From the NCBI GenBank assembly GCA_934555895.1, contig CAKTFH010000007.1, positions 1-64,000 on the forward strand: a stretch of DNA of 64,000 nt. The letters run 5' to 3'. Made by a program: the position numbers and the translations under genes. Positions 45,771 through 54,616 of the stretch are shown piece by piece (position 1 is the stretch's first letter; each line of letters opens with the position of its first letter). Origin of the DNA: an uncultured Muribaculaceae bacterium (GTDB lineage: Bacteria > Bacteroidota > Bacteroidia > Bacteroidales > Muribaculaceae). Under the pieces are notes generated by a model that ran no database searches, was not told the DNA's origin, and saw only the letters and a list, made by a program, of their open reading frames with translations.

Positions 45771-46524
45771 ACTAAAGATTCTGCGCTTTGTGGTGATGCC
45801 CGACCACATCCATATCGTGTTGGGCATACACACCCGCCTCAAGCGAATGCTCGGCAGTGAGCTCGCCGGCTTCTTCGGTGCCTGCTCAAAAGCAAGCAGC
45901 CGCCTCCAGGGCATTACTGAAATCAAGACACTCTTCAAGACCTTCCACGACCGCCTGATCTTCTCTCACGAGCAACTGGACAAATCCATAAAATATGTGG
46001 AAGATAATCCGCGCCGCTATATCCTCAGGAAAAGATTCCCTGAACTATTCCGCCGATACCTGCATCTCGAAATCGCCGGCCACGAATACGCCGCCTTCGG
46101 CAATATCTTTCTTCTCAAAGAGATATATCTTCTGCCTATAAGGGTACATCGCAGATGGAGCGAGGCTGAGTTCTGCGAATATTCTGACTACTGCCGGAAA
46201 GAAATCGACAACGGAGCCGTGCCCATCACCCCTGCCATCCATCCTGCGGAAAAAGCCATCATCGATTATGCCAAGAAAAACAGCGGGAAGATGATAATAC
46301 TGAAAGAACAGGGCTTCGAAGAACGGTTCAAACCTCAGGGTGAGAATTTCGACCTATGCAGCGCCGGCCGATTGCTTCTGCTGGCGCCGTGGCCCGACAA
46401 CACCGGCCACAAATCCCGAGCCGGCTATGGAGAATTCCATAAAATGAACGACCTTGCCCGCACCATCGCCTCCCTTTCCCCCTCCACCCGCCTCCTCCTG
46501 AAGTCGCAGGAAGGAAACAAATGA
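45694..46524 (+). CDS. REP-associated tyrosine transposase-like protein, catalytic part
   Basis: A 276-codon frame whose ATG follows AAAAAAAGGAGAG. It contains the HUH metal-binding motif in RFVVMPDHIHIVLGIH (about 31-46) and the catalytic tyrosine in SIKYVEDNPRRY (Tyr near 98), so the Y1-transposase core is complete. The expected N-terminal strand is encoded upstream in another frame. RAYT enzymes nick and join single-stranded DNA at REP hairpins (family knowledge). The C-terminal 120 residues (SGKMIILKEQGFEERFKPQGENFDL onward) go beyond the minimal domain and resemble a DprA-like Rossmann segment often fused in Bacteroidota homologues. It could be a decayed copy, a product of frameshifting, or a separately started protein. 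Confidence 0.7.
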   Translation: MILPELTPLGKIIKDEILAIPVHHPELKILRFVVMPDHIHIVLGIHTRLKRMLGSELAGFFGACSKASSRLQGITEIKTLFKTFHDRLIFSHEQLDKSIKYVEDNPRRYILRKRFPELFRRYLHLEIAGHEYAAFGNIFLLKEIYLLPIRVHRRWSEAEFCEYSDYCRKEIDNGAVPITPAIHPAEKAIIDYAKKNSGKMIILKEQGFEERFKPQGENFDLCSAGRLLLLAPWPDNTGHKSRAGYGEFHKMNDLARTIASLSPSTRLLLKSQEGNK

Positions 46525-46529
46525 GTATA

Positions 46530-46573
46530 AAAAAATCGGTTTCCCTGACACAGAGGTAGGGAAACCGGTTTTA
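46530..46573. terminator. terminator between transposase and small lipoprotein gene
   Basis: CGGTTTCCCT (46537-46546) pairs perfectly with AGGGAAACCG (46558-46567), flanked by A and T runs, so it can act in both directions. Confidence 0.8.
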
Positions 46574-46609
46574 TCTTTCAGTTTTGTTTCTTGCTGTAAG
46601 CGGCTAAAC

Positions 46610-46822
46610 TTATTTAGCGGGCTCTTCGGCAGCAGCCTCAACAGTCTCAACAACAGCAGTGGTGCCGTTTGTGAGAGTGTCAACAACTTCCTCAACAGCA
46701 GCAGCCTCAACAACTTCTACAGAGTCAGTAGCCTCAGCCTCGGTAGCGTTCTCAGCCTTGTTGCCGCAAGATACCATCGAGAAACCAGCGATTACAGCGA
46801 AAGAAAGGAATAACTTTTTCAT
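46610..46822 (-). CDS. small acidic lipoprotein
   Basis: A 70-residue lipoprotein (MVSCGNKAEN lipobox at Cys19). After cleavage the 52-residue product is almost only Ala, Glu, Val and Thr (EVVEAAAVEEVVDTLTNG), with no recognisable domain. It has a well-formed promoter at 46875-46905 and a terminator, so it is probably a real, well-expressed gene. Similar short Glu/Ala-rich lipoproteins are common in Bacteroidales. The function is unknown. Confidence 0.75.
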   Translation of the reverse strand: MKKLFLSFAVIAGFSMVSCGNKAENATEAEATDSVEVVEAAAVEEVVDTLTNGTTAVVETVEAAAEEPAK

Positions 46823-46874
46823 TTTCGTGTTCAGATTAAATAATAAAACAATATTTTGTGCTTCAAAAACACTG

Positions 46875-46905
46875 CAAAGGTACGACTAATTTTTGTTCCT
46901 CCAAA
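46875..46905 (-). promoter_or_regulatory. promoter of the small lipoprotein gene
   Basis: Minus strand: -33 TTTG (complement of 46902-46905) and -7 TACCTTTG (complement of 46875-46882), spacing 19. Confidence 0.75.
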
Positions 46906-47040
46906 TGTTTTTCACACTTTTTTCACCAATAATCTGCTTTAAAACACATTATTTTTTTCCCTTCAGATTAAACCATATGCGGCATATCTGATTTTCAATA
47001 GATTAGCTACACCACTTCTTTAAAATGTTTTTAACAATAA

Positions 47041-47090
47041 AAGTGCAGGCAATGAATTTCGGAATGCCGAAATACACATTGCCTGCACTT
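47041..47090 (-). terminator. nested hairpin, terminator of the rubrerythrin-type gene
   Basis: AAGTGCAGGCAATG (47041-47054) pairs perfectly with CATTGCCTGCACTT (47077-47090), enclosing TTTCGG/CCGAAA (47057-47062 and 47067-47072). On the minus strand it is followed by TTTATTGTT. Confidence 0.7.
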
Positions 47091-47108
47091 ATTAAATATT
47101 TATGCAAC

Positions 47109-47138
47109 CGGTATGACTGCCATCATGGCATCATACCG
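47109..47138 (-). other. hairpin just after the rubrerythrin-type gene
   Basis: CGGTATGA-c-TGCC (47109-47121) pairs with GGCA-TCATACCG (47127-47138). It lies 15 bases after the stop codon and before the terminator hairpin, and may protect the 3' end of the mRNA. Confidence 0.5.
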
Positions 47139-47152
47139 CTACATGAGGCTGA

Positions 47153-47704
47153 TTATTTTCCGAAGTAGCGGTCATAAAGGCCTTTGAAGCCACGGCCGTG
47201 ACGGGCCTCATCCTTAGCCATCTCATGCACGGTGTCGTGGATAGCATCGAGATTAGCCTTCTTGGCGTTAAGAGCGATGCGCATCTTATCGGCGTTGGCA
47301 CCGGCCTCGGCCATCATGCGCTTCTCAAGGTTGGTCTTAGTATCCCATACCATATCACCAAGAAGCTCGGCGAACTTCGAAGCATGCTCTGCCTCTTCCC
47401 ATGCGTAACGCTTGAAAGCCTCGGCAATTTCGGGATAGCCCTCACGGTCGGCCTGACGCGACATGGCAAGATACATACCCACCTCTGTGCATTCGCCCAT
47501 AAAGTGGTTGTTGAGGTCTTTGATCATCTCCTCGCCGGTGCCTTTGGCAACGCCGATTTCGTGTTCGGTGACAAATTTAACGACCTCTTCGTCGTCTACT
47601 TCTTTGAATTTGCTGCGAGGAGCGCCACACATCGGGCACTTCTCGGGAGCTTCGTCGCCTTCGTGTACATAACCGCACACGGTGCAGATAAATTTCTTTT
47701 TCAT
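47153..47704 (-). CDS. rubrerythrin-type peroxidase with N-terminal rubredoxin domain
   Basis: A 183-residue cytosolic protein. The N-terminal 37 residues are a rubredoxin-like iron site ([12 protein letters not shown] and [11 protein letters not shown]: two CxxC pairs). The rest is a four-helix ferritin-like di-iron domain ([53 protein letters not shown]) with Glu and Glu-x-x-His ligands. The rubredoxin domain being first is the reverse of classical rubrerythrin. It should reduce hydrogen peroxide in this anaerobe. It has a good promoter at 47765-47796. Confidence 0.9.
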   Translation of the reverse strand: MKKKFICTVCGYVHEGDEAPEKCPMCGAPRSKFKEVDDEEVVKFVTEHEIGVAKGTGEEMIKDLNNHFMGECTEVGMYLAMSRQADREGYPEIAEAFKRYAWEEAEHASKFAELLGDMVWDTKTNLEKRMMAEAGANADKMRIALNAKKANLDAIHDTVHEMAKDEARHGRGFKGLYDRYFGK

Positions 47705-47764
47705 AAGTCGAAACTTTTTAAATTTCTAATTTAACCGGCCGACATTCCGATCGGCTTTATCTTG

Positions 47765-47796
47765 CAAATATAGCTCGGCAGGACTGTATTTGCAAA
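47765..47796 (-). promoter_or_regulatory. promoter of the rubrerythrin-type gene
   Basis: Minus strand: -33 TTTG (complement of 47793-47796) and -7 TATATTTG (complement of 47765-47772), spacing 20. It ends six bases before the last base of hutI. Confidence 0.75.
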
Positions 47797-47801
47797 TATT
47801 T

Positions 47802-49064
47802 TCAGAATATTTTTTCACCTTTAAGCCATATTTGACTTATAAAAGGTGTGGTGTATGCATAAAGCATATATGCCACTTCTGGCATCGGCGCGGTGGTGAA
47901 AAAGCTTGCCTTCATGCCCGGGGCTATGGCTCCGTGAGAAGTCTGGAGCTCCATGGCGGCCGCTCCGTTGATGGTGACGGCGTTCAGCGCTTGCTCGGGA
48001 GTGAGCCGCATGCGTATGCAGCCCAGCGAGGCCACGAAGCGCATGTCGCCAGAAGGCGAGGAGCCGGGATTGTAGTCCGAAGCGAGAGCCAGCGGCAGAC
48101 CGGCAGTTATCATTCCACGTGCATCTCCATAAGGCATGCCGAGGAAGAACGACGCTCCGGGAAGCATGGTGGGTATTGTGCGGGAGCCGCGCAACGCTTC
48201 GATTTCCTCCGCGCCGGCACGCTCCAGATGGTCGACACTCACAGCATCGTGGGCCACTCCCACCTGCACGCCGCCCGACACCGCCAGTTCGTTGGCGTGA
48301 ATCTTCGGTTTCAGTCCGTATTTTGCTGCGGCCTCAAGAATGCGGGCCGTGTGCGCCGGGGTGAAGAAACCCTCGTCGCAGAACACATCCACATAGTCGG
48401 CCAGCCCCTGCCTGCCCACTTCAGGCAGCATCTCCGTGCAGAGCATCTCCACATAATCATCGATTCGGCCGGCGTACTCGCGTCCTACGGCATGCGCCCC
48501 AAGAAATGTGGACTTAACGGTCACCGGCGCAGTGCGGCGTATGCGGTCAATCACACGCAGCATCTTCAGTTCGTCGTCGGTTCGCAGTCCGTAGCCGCTC
48601 TTTATCTCCATGGCACCGGTACCTTTACGCATCACCTCGTCAACCCGCGCCATAGCCTGGCGGTAGAGGTCATCCTCAGATGTTTCATGCAACAGGTCGG
48701 CCGAATTGAGGATGCCGCCGCCACGGGCGGCAATCTCCTCGTAGCTGAGGCCATGAATCTTGTCGACGAACTCCCCTACCCTGTTTCCGGCATACACCAC
48801 ATGGGTGTGGCTGTCGCAGAACGACGGGAAAACCCACTCGCCCTGCATGTCGACTACCTCGGCAGCGCCGTCTGTGTCGACATCGCCGAAAGAACTCATC
48901 GGTCCGATGCCTGTGATGCGGTCGCCGAGCACGGTCATATATGCGTCGTGAAGCACGGGCAGCGTATCCATCTCCGCACCGCAAAGCCGCTCTGGCGCGC
49001 CCTGGGTATATGCGCCCACTATGGCGCCTATGTTCTTGAAGATTTTAGCAATCATATTTCTCAC
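47802..49064 (-). CDS. hutI: imidazolonepropionase
   Basis: A 420-residue amidohydrolase that opens imidazolone-5-propionate to N-formimino-L-glutamate, the third step of histidine breakdown. Metal ligands appear in FCDSHTHVVYAGNR (HxH), with KIHANELAVSGG and HDAVSVDHLERA further on. The start overlaps the last four bases of hutH (ATGA), which implies translational coupling. An alternative ATG lies three codons in. It is the last gene of the hut group. Confidence 0.95.
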   Translation of the reverse strand: MRNMIAKIFKNIGAIVGAYTQGAPERLCGAEMDTLPVLHDAYMTVLGDRITGIGPMSSFGDVDTDGAAEVVDMQGEWVFPSFCDSHTHVVYAGNRVGEFVDKIHGLSYEEIAARGGGILNSADLLHETSEDDLYRQAMARVDEVMRKGTGAMEIKSGYGLRTDDELKMLRVIDRIRRTAPVTVKSTFLGAHAVGREYAGRIDDYVEMLCTEMLPEVGRQGLADYVDVFCDEGFFTPAHTARILEAAAKYGLKPKIHANELAVSGGVQVGVAHDAVSVDHLERAGAEEIEALRGSRTIPTMLPGASFFLGMPYGDARGMITAGLPLALASDYNPGSSPSGDMRFVASLGCIRMRLTPEQALNAVTINGAAAMELQTSHGAIAPGMKASFFTTAPMPEVAYMLYAYTTPFISQIWLKGEKIF

Positions 49065-50548
49065 ACATCGGTGGTGCGGATAAACTCTTCAGCCGCATTG
49101 ATATAAGGATACATCACCGTGTCATTTTCAATAAACGGCACATCCTTGCGGAAATCTGCCACCATAGCCTCAAGCTGAGGCGATGTGCGGAGCGGACGGC
49201 GGAATTCAAGCGCCTGGGCTGCATTGAACAGCTCTATGGCCAGCACACGGCGGGTGTTGTCGACCACACGCCAGAGCTTTGTCGCGGCGTTGGAACCCAT
49301 CGACACGTGGTCTTCCTGACCCTGCGACGAGGGGATGGAGTCGCAAGAGTTGGGCCAGCACAGTCCCTTGCTCTGGTTCACTATCGACGCAGCGGCATAC
49401 TGAGGTATCATGAAACCGCTGTTCACGCCCGGCTTGGCCACAAGGAACGAGGGGAGTCCTCTCTGACCGGCGATAAGTTTATATATGCGTCGCTCGGATA
49501 TGTTCGAAAGCTCGCAGAGCGCCACAGCGAGAAAGTCCATCGGCTGCGCGATAGGTTCGCCATGGAAATTACCGGCCGACACTATCAGGTCTTCGTCGGG
49601 GAATATGGTGGGATTATCGGTTACGCTATTGATTTCAGTCTCGATAACAGAGGCCACGTAAGCCAAGGTATCTTTCGAGGCACCGTGTACCTGCGGAATG
49701 CAGCGGAACGAATAGGGGTCCTGCACATGCACCTTGGGTCGCTTGATAAGCTCGCTGCCCTCAAGATAGGCCATCACGGCCTTGCCGGTGGCAATCTGGC
49801 CGGCATGCGGGCGCACCTGCTGAATCTGCGGCAGGAAAGGCTCTATGCGGCCATCGAAGGCGTCGAGCGAGAGCGCACCGATCTTGTCGGCCCAGCGGCT
49901 GAGTTTACGGGCCTCAATCACACACCAGAGGGCATAGGAGCTCATGAACTGGGTGCCGTTGAGCAGCGCCAGACCCTCCTTGCATTTCAGGGTTACAGGC
50001 TCCCAGCCCATGGTCTTGAGCATCTCGTCGGAAGGTATTACCCTGCCGTCCATCTCCACGTCGCCCAGACCGAGCAGCGGCAGCGACAGGAGCGCCAGAG
50101 GAGCCAGGTCTCCTGATGCGCCCAGCGACCCCTGCTGGCGCACCACAGGGAGGATATCGTGGTTGTACATCTCCACAAGACGCTCCACCGTGACGAGCTG
50201 CACGCCGGAATTGCCGTAGCTCAGCGACTGTATCTTGGTGAGGAGCATCAGGCGCACCACCTCGTTGGGCACACGCTCGCCCACGCTGCACGAATGCGAC
50301 ATCACCAGGTTGCGCTGCAAAGCCTGCAGACTGTCGGATGAAATGGAGATGTTGCACAGCGAGCCGAATCCGGTGGTGATGCCGTAAAGAGGCTCTCCTC
50401 CGGCTTCCACGCGGCGGTCAAGATACTCACGGCAACGGACAATGCGCTCGCGGGCATCGTCGCTGAGAGCAAGATGCATGCCGTTCTTTATGATTTGCTC
50501 CACACGGTCGATAGTCAGAAGGGCGGAGCTGATATGATGAACTTCCAT
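49061..50548 (-). CDS. hutH: histidine ammonia-lyase
   Basis: A 495-residue lyase converting L-histidine to trans-urocanate and ammonia. The Ala-Ser-Gly triplet that self-cyclises to the MIO cofactor is in GSLGASGDLAPL (about residues 143-146), and VKLHALNGTQ-like active-site segments follow (LLNGTQFMSSYAL, FHGEPIAQPMDFLAVAL). It lies 98 bases after hutU. Confidence 0.96.
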   Translation of the reverse strand: MEVHHISSALLTIDRVEQIIKNGMHLALSDDARERIVRCREYLDRRVEAGGEPLYGITTGFGSLCNISISSDSLQALQRNLVMSHSCSVGERVPNEVVRLMLLTKIQSLSYGNSGVQLVTVERLVEMYNHDILPVVRQQGSLGASGDLAPLALLSLPLLGLGDVEMDGRVIPSDEMLKTMGWEPVTLKCKEGLALLNGTQFMSSYALWCVIEARKLSRWADKIGALSLDAFDGRIEPFLPQIQQVRPHAGQIATGKAVMAYLEGSELIKRPKVHVQDPYSFRCIPQVHGASKDTLAYVASVIETEINSVTDNPTIFPDEDLIVSAGNFHGEPIAQPMDFLAVALCELSNISERRIYKLIAGQRGLPSFLVAKPGVNSGFMIPQYAAASIVNQSKGLCWPNSCDSIPSSQGQEDHVSMGSNAATKLWRVVDNTRRVLAIELFNAAQALEFRRPLRTSPQLEAMVADFRKDVPFIENDTVMYPYINAAEEFIRTTDV

Positions 50549-50646
50549 TCAGAAATTTTTGATTGATATGTTATTACTTGAATCTCAAAAACATCGGTTT
50601 GTCACTGTAAGCGCCACTTGTGGCGCCTCAATGCCACCGCAGTAGC

Positions 50647-52662
50647 TCAGTGCTTCAAGGCGGAGCGAACCAGCTCCGGGTCGGCCATATTGGGCAGAGT
50701 GACTTTCAGGCCCGGAGTGCGCTCCATCTCGCGGCGTATGGCCGAGAGGGCACCCTTGTTGCGGGCCCACGAGCGGCGTGCTATGCCGTTGTTCACATCC
50801 CAGAGCAGCATCTCGCTTATGGCACGGTCGGAGGCATCGGAGCCGTCGATGACCATGCCGAAGCCACCGTTGATGACCTCGCCCCAGCCTACTCCGCCGC
50901 CGTTGTGAATCGACACCCATGTGGCGCCGCGGAACGAGTCGCCGATGACATTCTGCACCGCCATGTCGGCGCAGTGGTTCGAACCGTCGTAGATATTAGA
51001 GGTCTCACGATAGGGAGAGTCGGTTCCCGACACATCGTGATGGTCGCGGCCGAGCACCACGGGCGCTGAAATCTCGCCACGGCGGATGGCATCGTTGAAG
51101 GCGCGGGCAATGCGTATGCGGCCCTCGCTGTCGGCATAGAGGATGCGTGCCTGCGAACCAACCACAAGATGGTTTTCTTCGGCCTTACGTATCCAGTGGA
51201 GATTGTCTGCAAGTTGTCCGTGAATCTCTTCCGGCGCCTCGGCGAGCATCTGCTCGAGCACCTCGGCTGCCAGACGGTCTGTGACGGCGAGGTCCTCGGG
51301 TTTGCCCGAGGTAACCACCCAGCGGAACGGGCCGAACCCATAGTCGAAGAAGAGCGGACCCATGATGTCCTGCACATAGGAAGGATAGCGGAAAGTGCCG
51401 TCGGCCTTCATCACATCGGCACCGGCACGCGACGATTCGAGGAGGAAAGCGTTGCCGTAGTCGAAGAAGTACATGCCTCGGTCGGCAAGCCTGTTGATGG
51501 CCTTCACCTGACGGCGCAGGCTCTCCTGCACGGCCTCACGGAAACGTGCCGGCTCCTCGGCCATCATGCGGCGTGCCTCCTCATAGCTCATGCCCACGGG
51601 ATAATATCCGCCGGCCCAGGGATTATGGAGCGATGTCTGGTCGCTGCCGAGGTCCACGGCAACCTCCTCGTCGGCGAGGCGTTCCCAGAGGTCGACCACA
51701 TTGCCCTGATATGCCAGCGAGACAGTCTCGCCGGCCTCCATGGCACGGCGCATGCGGGGCAGCAGTTCGTCGAGTGAGGTGTAGACCTCGTCTACCCAGC
51801 CCTGCGCCTTACGCTTCTCCACAGCCTTGGGGTTGATTTCGGCTGTCACGCTCACCACTCCGGCGATATTGCCGGCCTTAGGCTGCGCTCCCGACATGCC
51901 GCCGAGACCGGCGGTGACGAAGAGCATGCCGCGCTGGTCGGGACGCTCGGCCGTGAAACGCTTGCGGGCGGCGTTAAGCACCGTGATGGTGGTGCCGTGC
52001 ACAATGCCCTGCGGACCGATATACATATAGCTGCCGGCGGTCATCTGGCCATACTGGCTCACGCCCATGGCATTCATGCGCTCCCAGTCGTCGGGCTTGG
52101 AGTAGTTTGGTATCACCATACCGTTGGTAACCACCACGCGGGGCGCCTTCTCATGCGATGGGAAAAGGCCCAGCGGATGGCCTGAATACATCACCAGAGT
52201 CTGCTCGTCGGTCATTTCCGAGAGATACTTCATGGCCAGGCGATACTGCGCCCAATTCTGGAACACAGCTCCGTTGCCTCCGTAAGTAATCAATTCGTGG
52301 GGATGCTGAGCTACGGCGGGATCGAGATTGTTCTGAATCATCATCATAATGGCGGCAGCCTTGCGCGATTTCGCAGGATAGGCATCGATGGGACGGGCTT
52401 TCATCTCGTAGTCGGGACGCAGGCGATACATATATATACGGCCGTACCGGCGCAACTCTTCGGCAAATTCAGGCGCGAGCTCGGCATGCTGCTCCACGGG
52501 AAAATAACGGAGGGCATTGGCGAGCGCGAGCTCTTTTTCAGCAGGAGTAAGGATATCCTTGCGTCGGGGAGCATGGTTCACATCGGGGTCGTAGGGCTTA
52601 GGTGCGGGGAGCACGGCCGGTATGCCGCACTTTATATCATTCCGGAATTCTTCAAGTGTCAT
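50647..52662 (-). CDS. hutU: urocanate hydratase
   Basis: A 671-residue NAD-dependent enzyme that hydrates urocanate to imidazolone propionate. The NAD-binding loop is seen in TAGLGGMSGAQPKAGNIAG, with the family signature regions YGGNGAVFQNWAQYRLAMKYL and NPWAGGYYPVGMSYEEA. It is about 110 residues longer than the Bacillus/Pseudomonas type, as in other Bacteroidales. It lies 21 bases after ftcD. Confidence 0.95.
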   Translation of the reverse strand: MTLEEFRNDIKCGIPAVLPAPKPYDPDVNHAPRRKDILTPAEKELALANALRYFPVEQHAELAPEFAEELRRYGRIYMYRLRPDYEMKARPIDAYPAKSRKAAAIMMMIQNNLDPAVAQHPHELITYGGNGAVFQNWAQYRLAMKYLSEMTDEQTLVMYSGHPLGLFPSHEKAPRVVVTNGMVIPNYSKPDDWERMNAMGVSQYGQMTAGSYMYIGPQGIVHGTTITVLNAARKRFTAERPDQRGMLFVTAGLGGMSGAQPKAGNIAGVVSVTAEINPKAVEKRKAQGWVDEVYTSLDELLPRMRRAMEAGETVSLAYQGNVVDLWERLADEEVAVDLGSDQTSLHNPWAGGYYPVGMSYEEARRMMAEEPARFREAVQESLRRQVKAINRLADRGMYFFDYGNAFLLESSRAGADVMKADGTFRYPSYVQDIMGPLFFDYGFGPFRWVVTSGKPEDLAVTDRLAAEVLEQMLAEAPEEIHGQLADNLHWIRKAEENHLVVGSQARILYADSEGRIRIARAFNDAIRRGEISAPVVLGRDHHDVSGTDSPYRETSNIYDGSNHCADMAVQNVIGDSFRGATWVSIHNGGGVGWGEVINGGFGMVIDGSDASDRAISEMLLWDVNNGIARRSWARNKGALSAIRREMERTPGLKVTLPNMADPELVRSALKH

Positions 52663-52683
52663 GTGCTATATGATTTCTATCGG

Positions 52684-54378
52684 TTAGTCTATCTTGGAGT
52701 TTACAATGTCGAGCACGCGGCGCTCTGCCTCCTCGGCATCGGCGGCTATGCCGGCAGCCTCTTTGAGGAGGGTTTCGGCCACCTCACGGTTTTTGAGACC
52801 TGCGGCATTGATGCGCACATTGAGATAAGCTCCAAGCACAGCGCTGCGGGCAGCAAGAGCACCTACTCCTGCATCGCTCACCGAAGCCGGATTGCCTGTC
52901 TCGGCCATAAGTCCGAGCAACGGAAATGTGGCATTGGCGGCCTTCATTGTGCGCAGTGGCACCTCGGTAGCATAGAGTGTCGCATCCTGTATGGCTTTCG
53001 AGCGAGCTTCCTTCTCCTCGACAGTGGCTTTGGGGAGCTTGAACGCGTCCATTATGCGGTTGAAGGCTGCTGTATCCTCGTCGACCAGGTTGAGAAGCGA
53101 TTTCAGAAGCACCTGCCCCTCCTCGGCGGCACGGCTGAAGTCTTCCCAGCGGTCATCCCATCCGGGTTTATGAGCCGAAAGGTTGGCCACCATTGTGCCC
53201 AAGGCCGCTGCCAGAGCGCCCATATATGCCGAAATAGAGCCACCGCCCGGAGCGGGCGACTCGCTGGCTGTCTCCTGTGCGAATTCGGTGCAAGTAAGAT
53301 CGGTCAGCTGGCTGCCGGTGTCTGAGGCAATGAGGTCTTCAATCACTTTTTCCTTGACCACGAATGGCTTGAGGTCGTCGAGACCCATCGACTTCACGGC
53401 GATGCGGATTATCTCGTCGTCGGAGATGCCGAATGAGCGCTCCTGTTTGCGCAGATAGTGCTTGCCGGCCTCGATGAGTGTGCGACGGGGCACGAGCCCC
53501 ACGATTTCAGTGCCGGTGACACGCACTCCGCGGGCTTCAGCCGCGCGACACACTTCGTCGAACGCCTTGTGCAACGGGGTGGCGGCAATGTCGGTGATAT
53601 TCATCGATACCTGCGCGATGCCGTATTCGTCGATATACCACCCTATGGCCTTGGTGCCTTTGAGCGTGCCGGGAATCATCACCGGCTTGCCATCGGCGTC
53701 AAGCACCGGAGCGTCGGTGACTTTCGGTCCCTGGCGCATAGGGCGTCCCTTCTCGCGCACATCAAAAGCGATGGCGTTGGCGCGGCGAGTGGATGTGGTG
53801 TTCAGATTGAAATTCACTGCTATGAGAAAATCGCGGGCGCCTACAACTGTGGCTCCCGTGCGGGCCATGTGTGCGTCGAACGGACGGGCACCGAAGTCAG
53901 GTGCTTCCCCTGGCTTGTCGGCGCGTTCGGCCAGGCCCTCGTACTCGCCCTTGCGCACAACAGCGAGGTTCTTTCGCTCCGGCGCGAAGGCGGCCGCCTC
54001 GTAGCAATAGGTAGGCACCTCAAGTTCGGTGGCTATGCGCTCGGCAAGTTTACGGGCCAGATCGGCGCACTCCTCGAGCGTGATGCCGCTCACGGGGATA
54101 AGCGGAAGCACATCGGTGGCACCGATGCGGGGGTGGGCTCCGTGATGGTGACTCATGTCGATGAGTTCGGCGGCACGGCGCACGCTGCGGAACGCCGCTT
54201 CGGTGACGGCCTCAGGCTCGCCGACAAAAGTCACCACAGTGCGGTTGGTGGCTTCTCCGGGGTCCACATCGAGCACCTTCACCCCTTCTACCTCACTTAT
54301 CGACTTCACTATACTGTCGATGACATCTCGGTTGCGCCCTTCGCTGAAATTGGGCACACACTCTACGATTCTCTTCAT
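52684..54378 (-). CDS. ftcD: bifunctional glutamate formimidoyltransferase / formimidoyl-THF cyclodeaminase
   Basis: A 564-residue fusion. Residues 1-300 are the formiminotransferase (MKRIVECVPNFSEGRN, HHHGAHPRIGATDVLPLIP), and about 350-560 the cyclodeaminase (SESPAPGGGSISAYMGALAAALGTMVANLS). It moves the formimino group from formiminoglutamate to tetrahydrofolate and releases glutamate and ammonia. It replaces HutG or HutF-type routes as the last step. The start at 54378 is the first residue of the conserved domain. The upstream extension to 54489 crosses a -7-like box and is unlikely. First gene of the hut operon. Confidence 0.95.
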   Translation of the reverse strand: MKRIVECVPNFSEGRNRDVIDSIVKSISEVEGVKVLDVDPGEATNRTVVTFVGEPEAVTEAAFRSVRRAAELIDMSHHHGAHPRIGATDVLPLIPVSGITLEECADLARKLAERIATELEVPTYCYEAAAFAPERKNLAVVRKGEYEGLAERADKPGEAPDFGARPFDAHMARTGATVVGARDFLIAVNFNLNTTSTRRANAIAFDVREKGRPMRQGPKVTDAPVLDADGKPVMIPGTLKGTKAIGWYIDEYGIAQVSMNITDIAATPLHKAFDEVCRAAEARGVRVTGTEIVGLVPRRTLIEAGKHYLRKQERSFGISDDEIIRIAVKSMGLDDLKPFVVKEKVIEDLIASDTGSQLTDLTCTEFAQETASESPAPGGGSISAYMGALAAALGTMVANLSAHKPGWDDRWEDFSRAAEEGQVLLKSLLNLVDEDTAAFNRIMDAFKLPKATVEEKEARSKAIQDATLYATEVPLRTMKAANATFPLLGLMAETGNPASVSDAGVGALAARSAVLGAYLNVRINAAGLKNREVAETLLKEAAGIAADAEEAERRVLDIVNSKID

Positions 54379-54398
54379 GGTTCGGTTGCTTAAACTTA

Positions 54399-54431
54399 AT
54401 CCCGTGAATCGGGATATTTTTTGCAAATATA
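54399..54431 (-). promoter_or_regulatory. -7 box and leader hairpin of the hut operon
   Basis: TATATTTG on the minus strand (complement of 54424-54431) fits the -7 box. Just downstream, ATCCCG/CGGGAT (54399-54404 and 54410-54415) forms a small hairpin in the leader. No clear -33 box. Confidence 0.45.
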
Positions 54432-54616
54432 CACTATCCGCGGCACAAACCGGCACACCGGAGCCATATTTTTCAACATATGTTTCCAATCTGTAACTTA
54501 CCCGGGCACACTGTCAGGGTGAACCAATAATCCGCTCGATTGTATTCACTATAAGAGCCGTATCCCGCAAAGGTGCAAAAGGGACACGGCGCCAATGTTT
54601 CAACTAAACTGTCATT

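Larger units (their letters stand above)
46823..47152. other. 330-bp intergenic region with two large hairpins
   Basis: Holds the promoter of the small lipoprotein gene (46875-46905), a 50-base nested hairpin (47041-47090) and a second hairpin (47109-47138). No gene is supported. Confidence 0.6.

Noticed and set aside
47802..54378. Histidine degradation being incomplete because hutG is missing
   Set aside because: The fused FtcD supplies the final step through tetrahydrofolate, which is the usual route in Bacteroidales.
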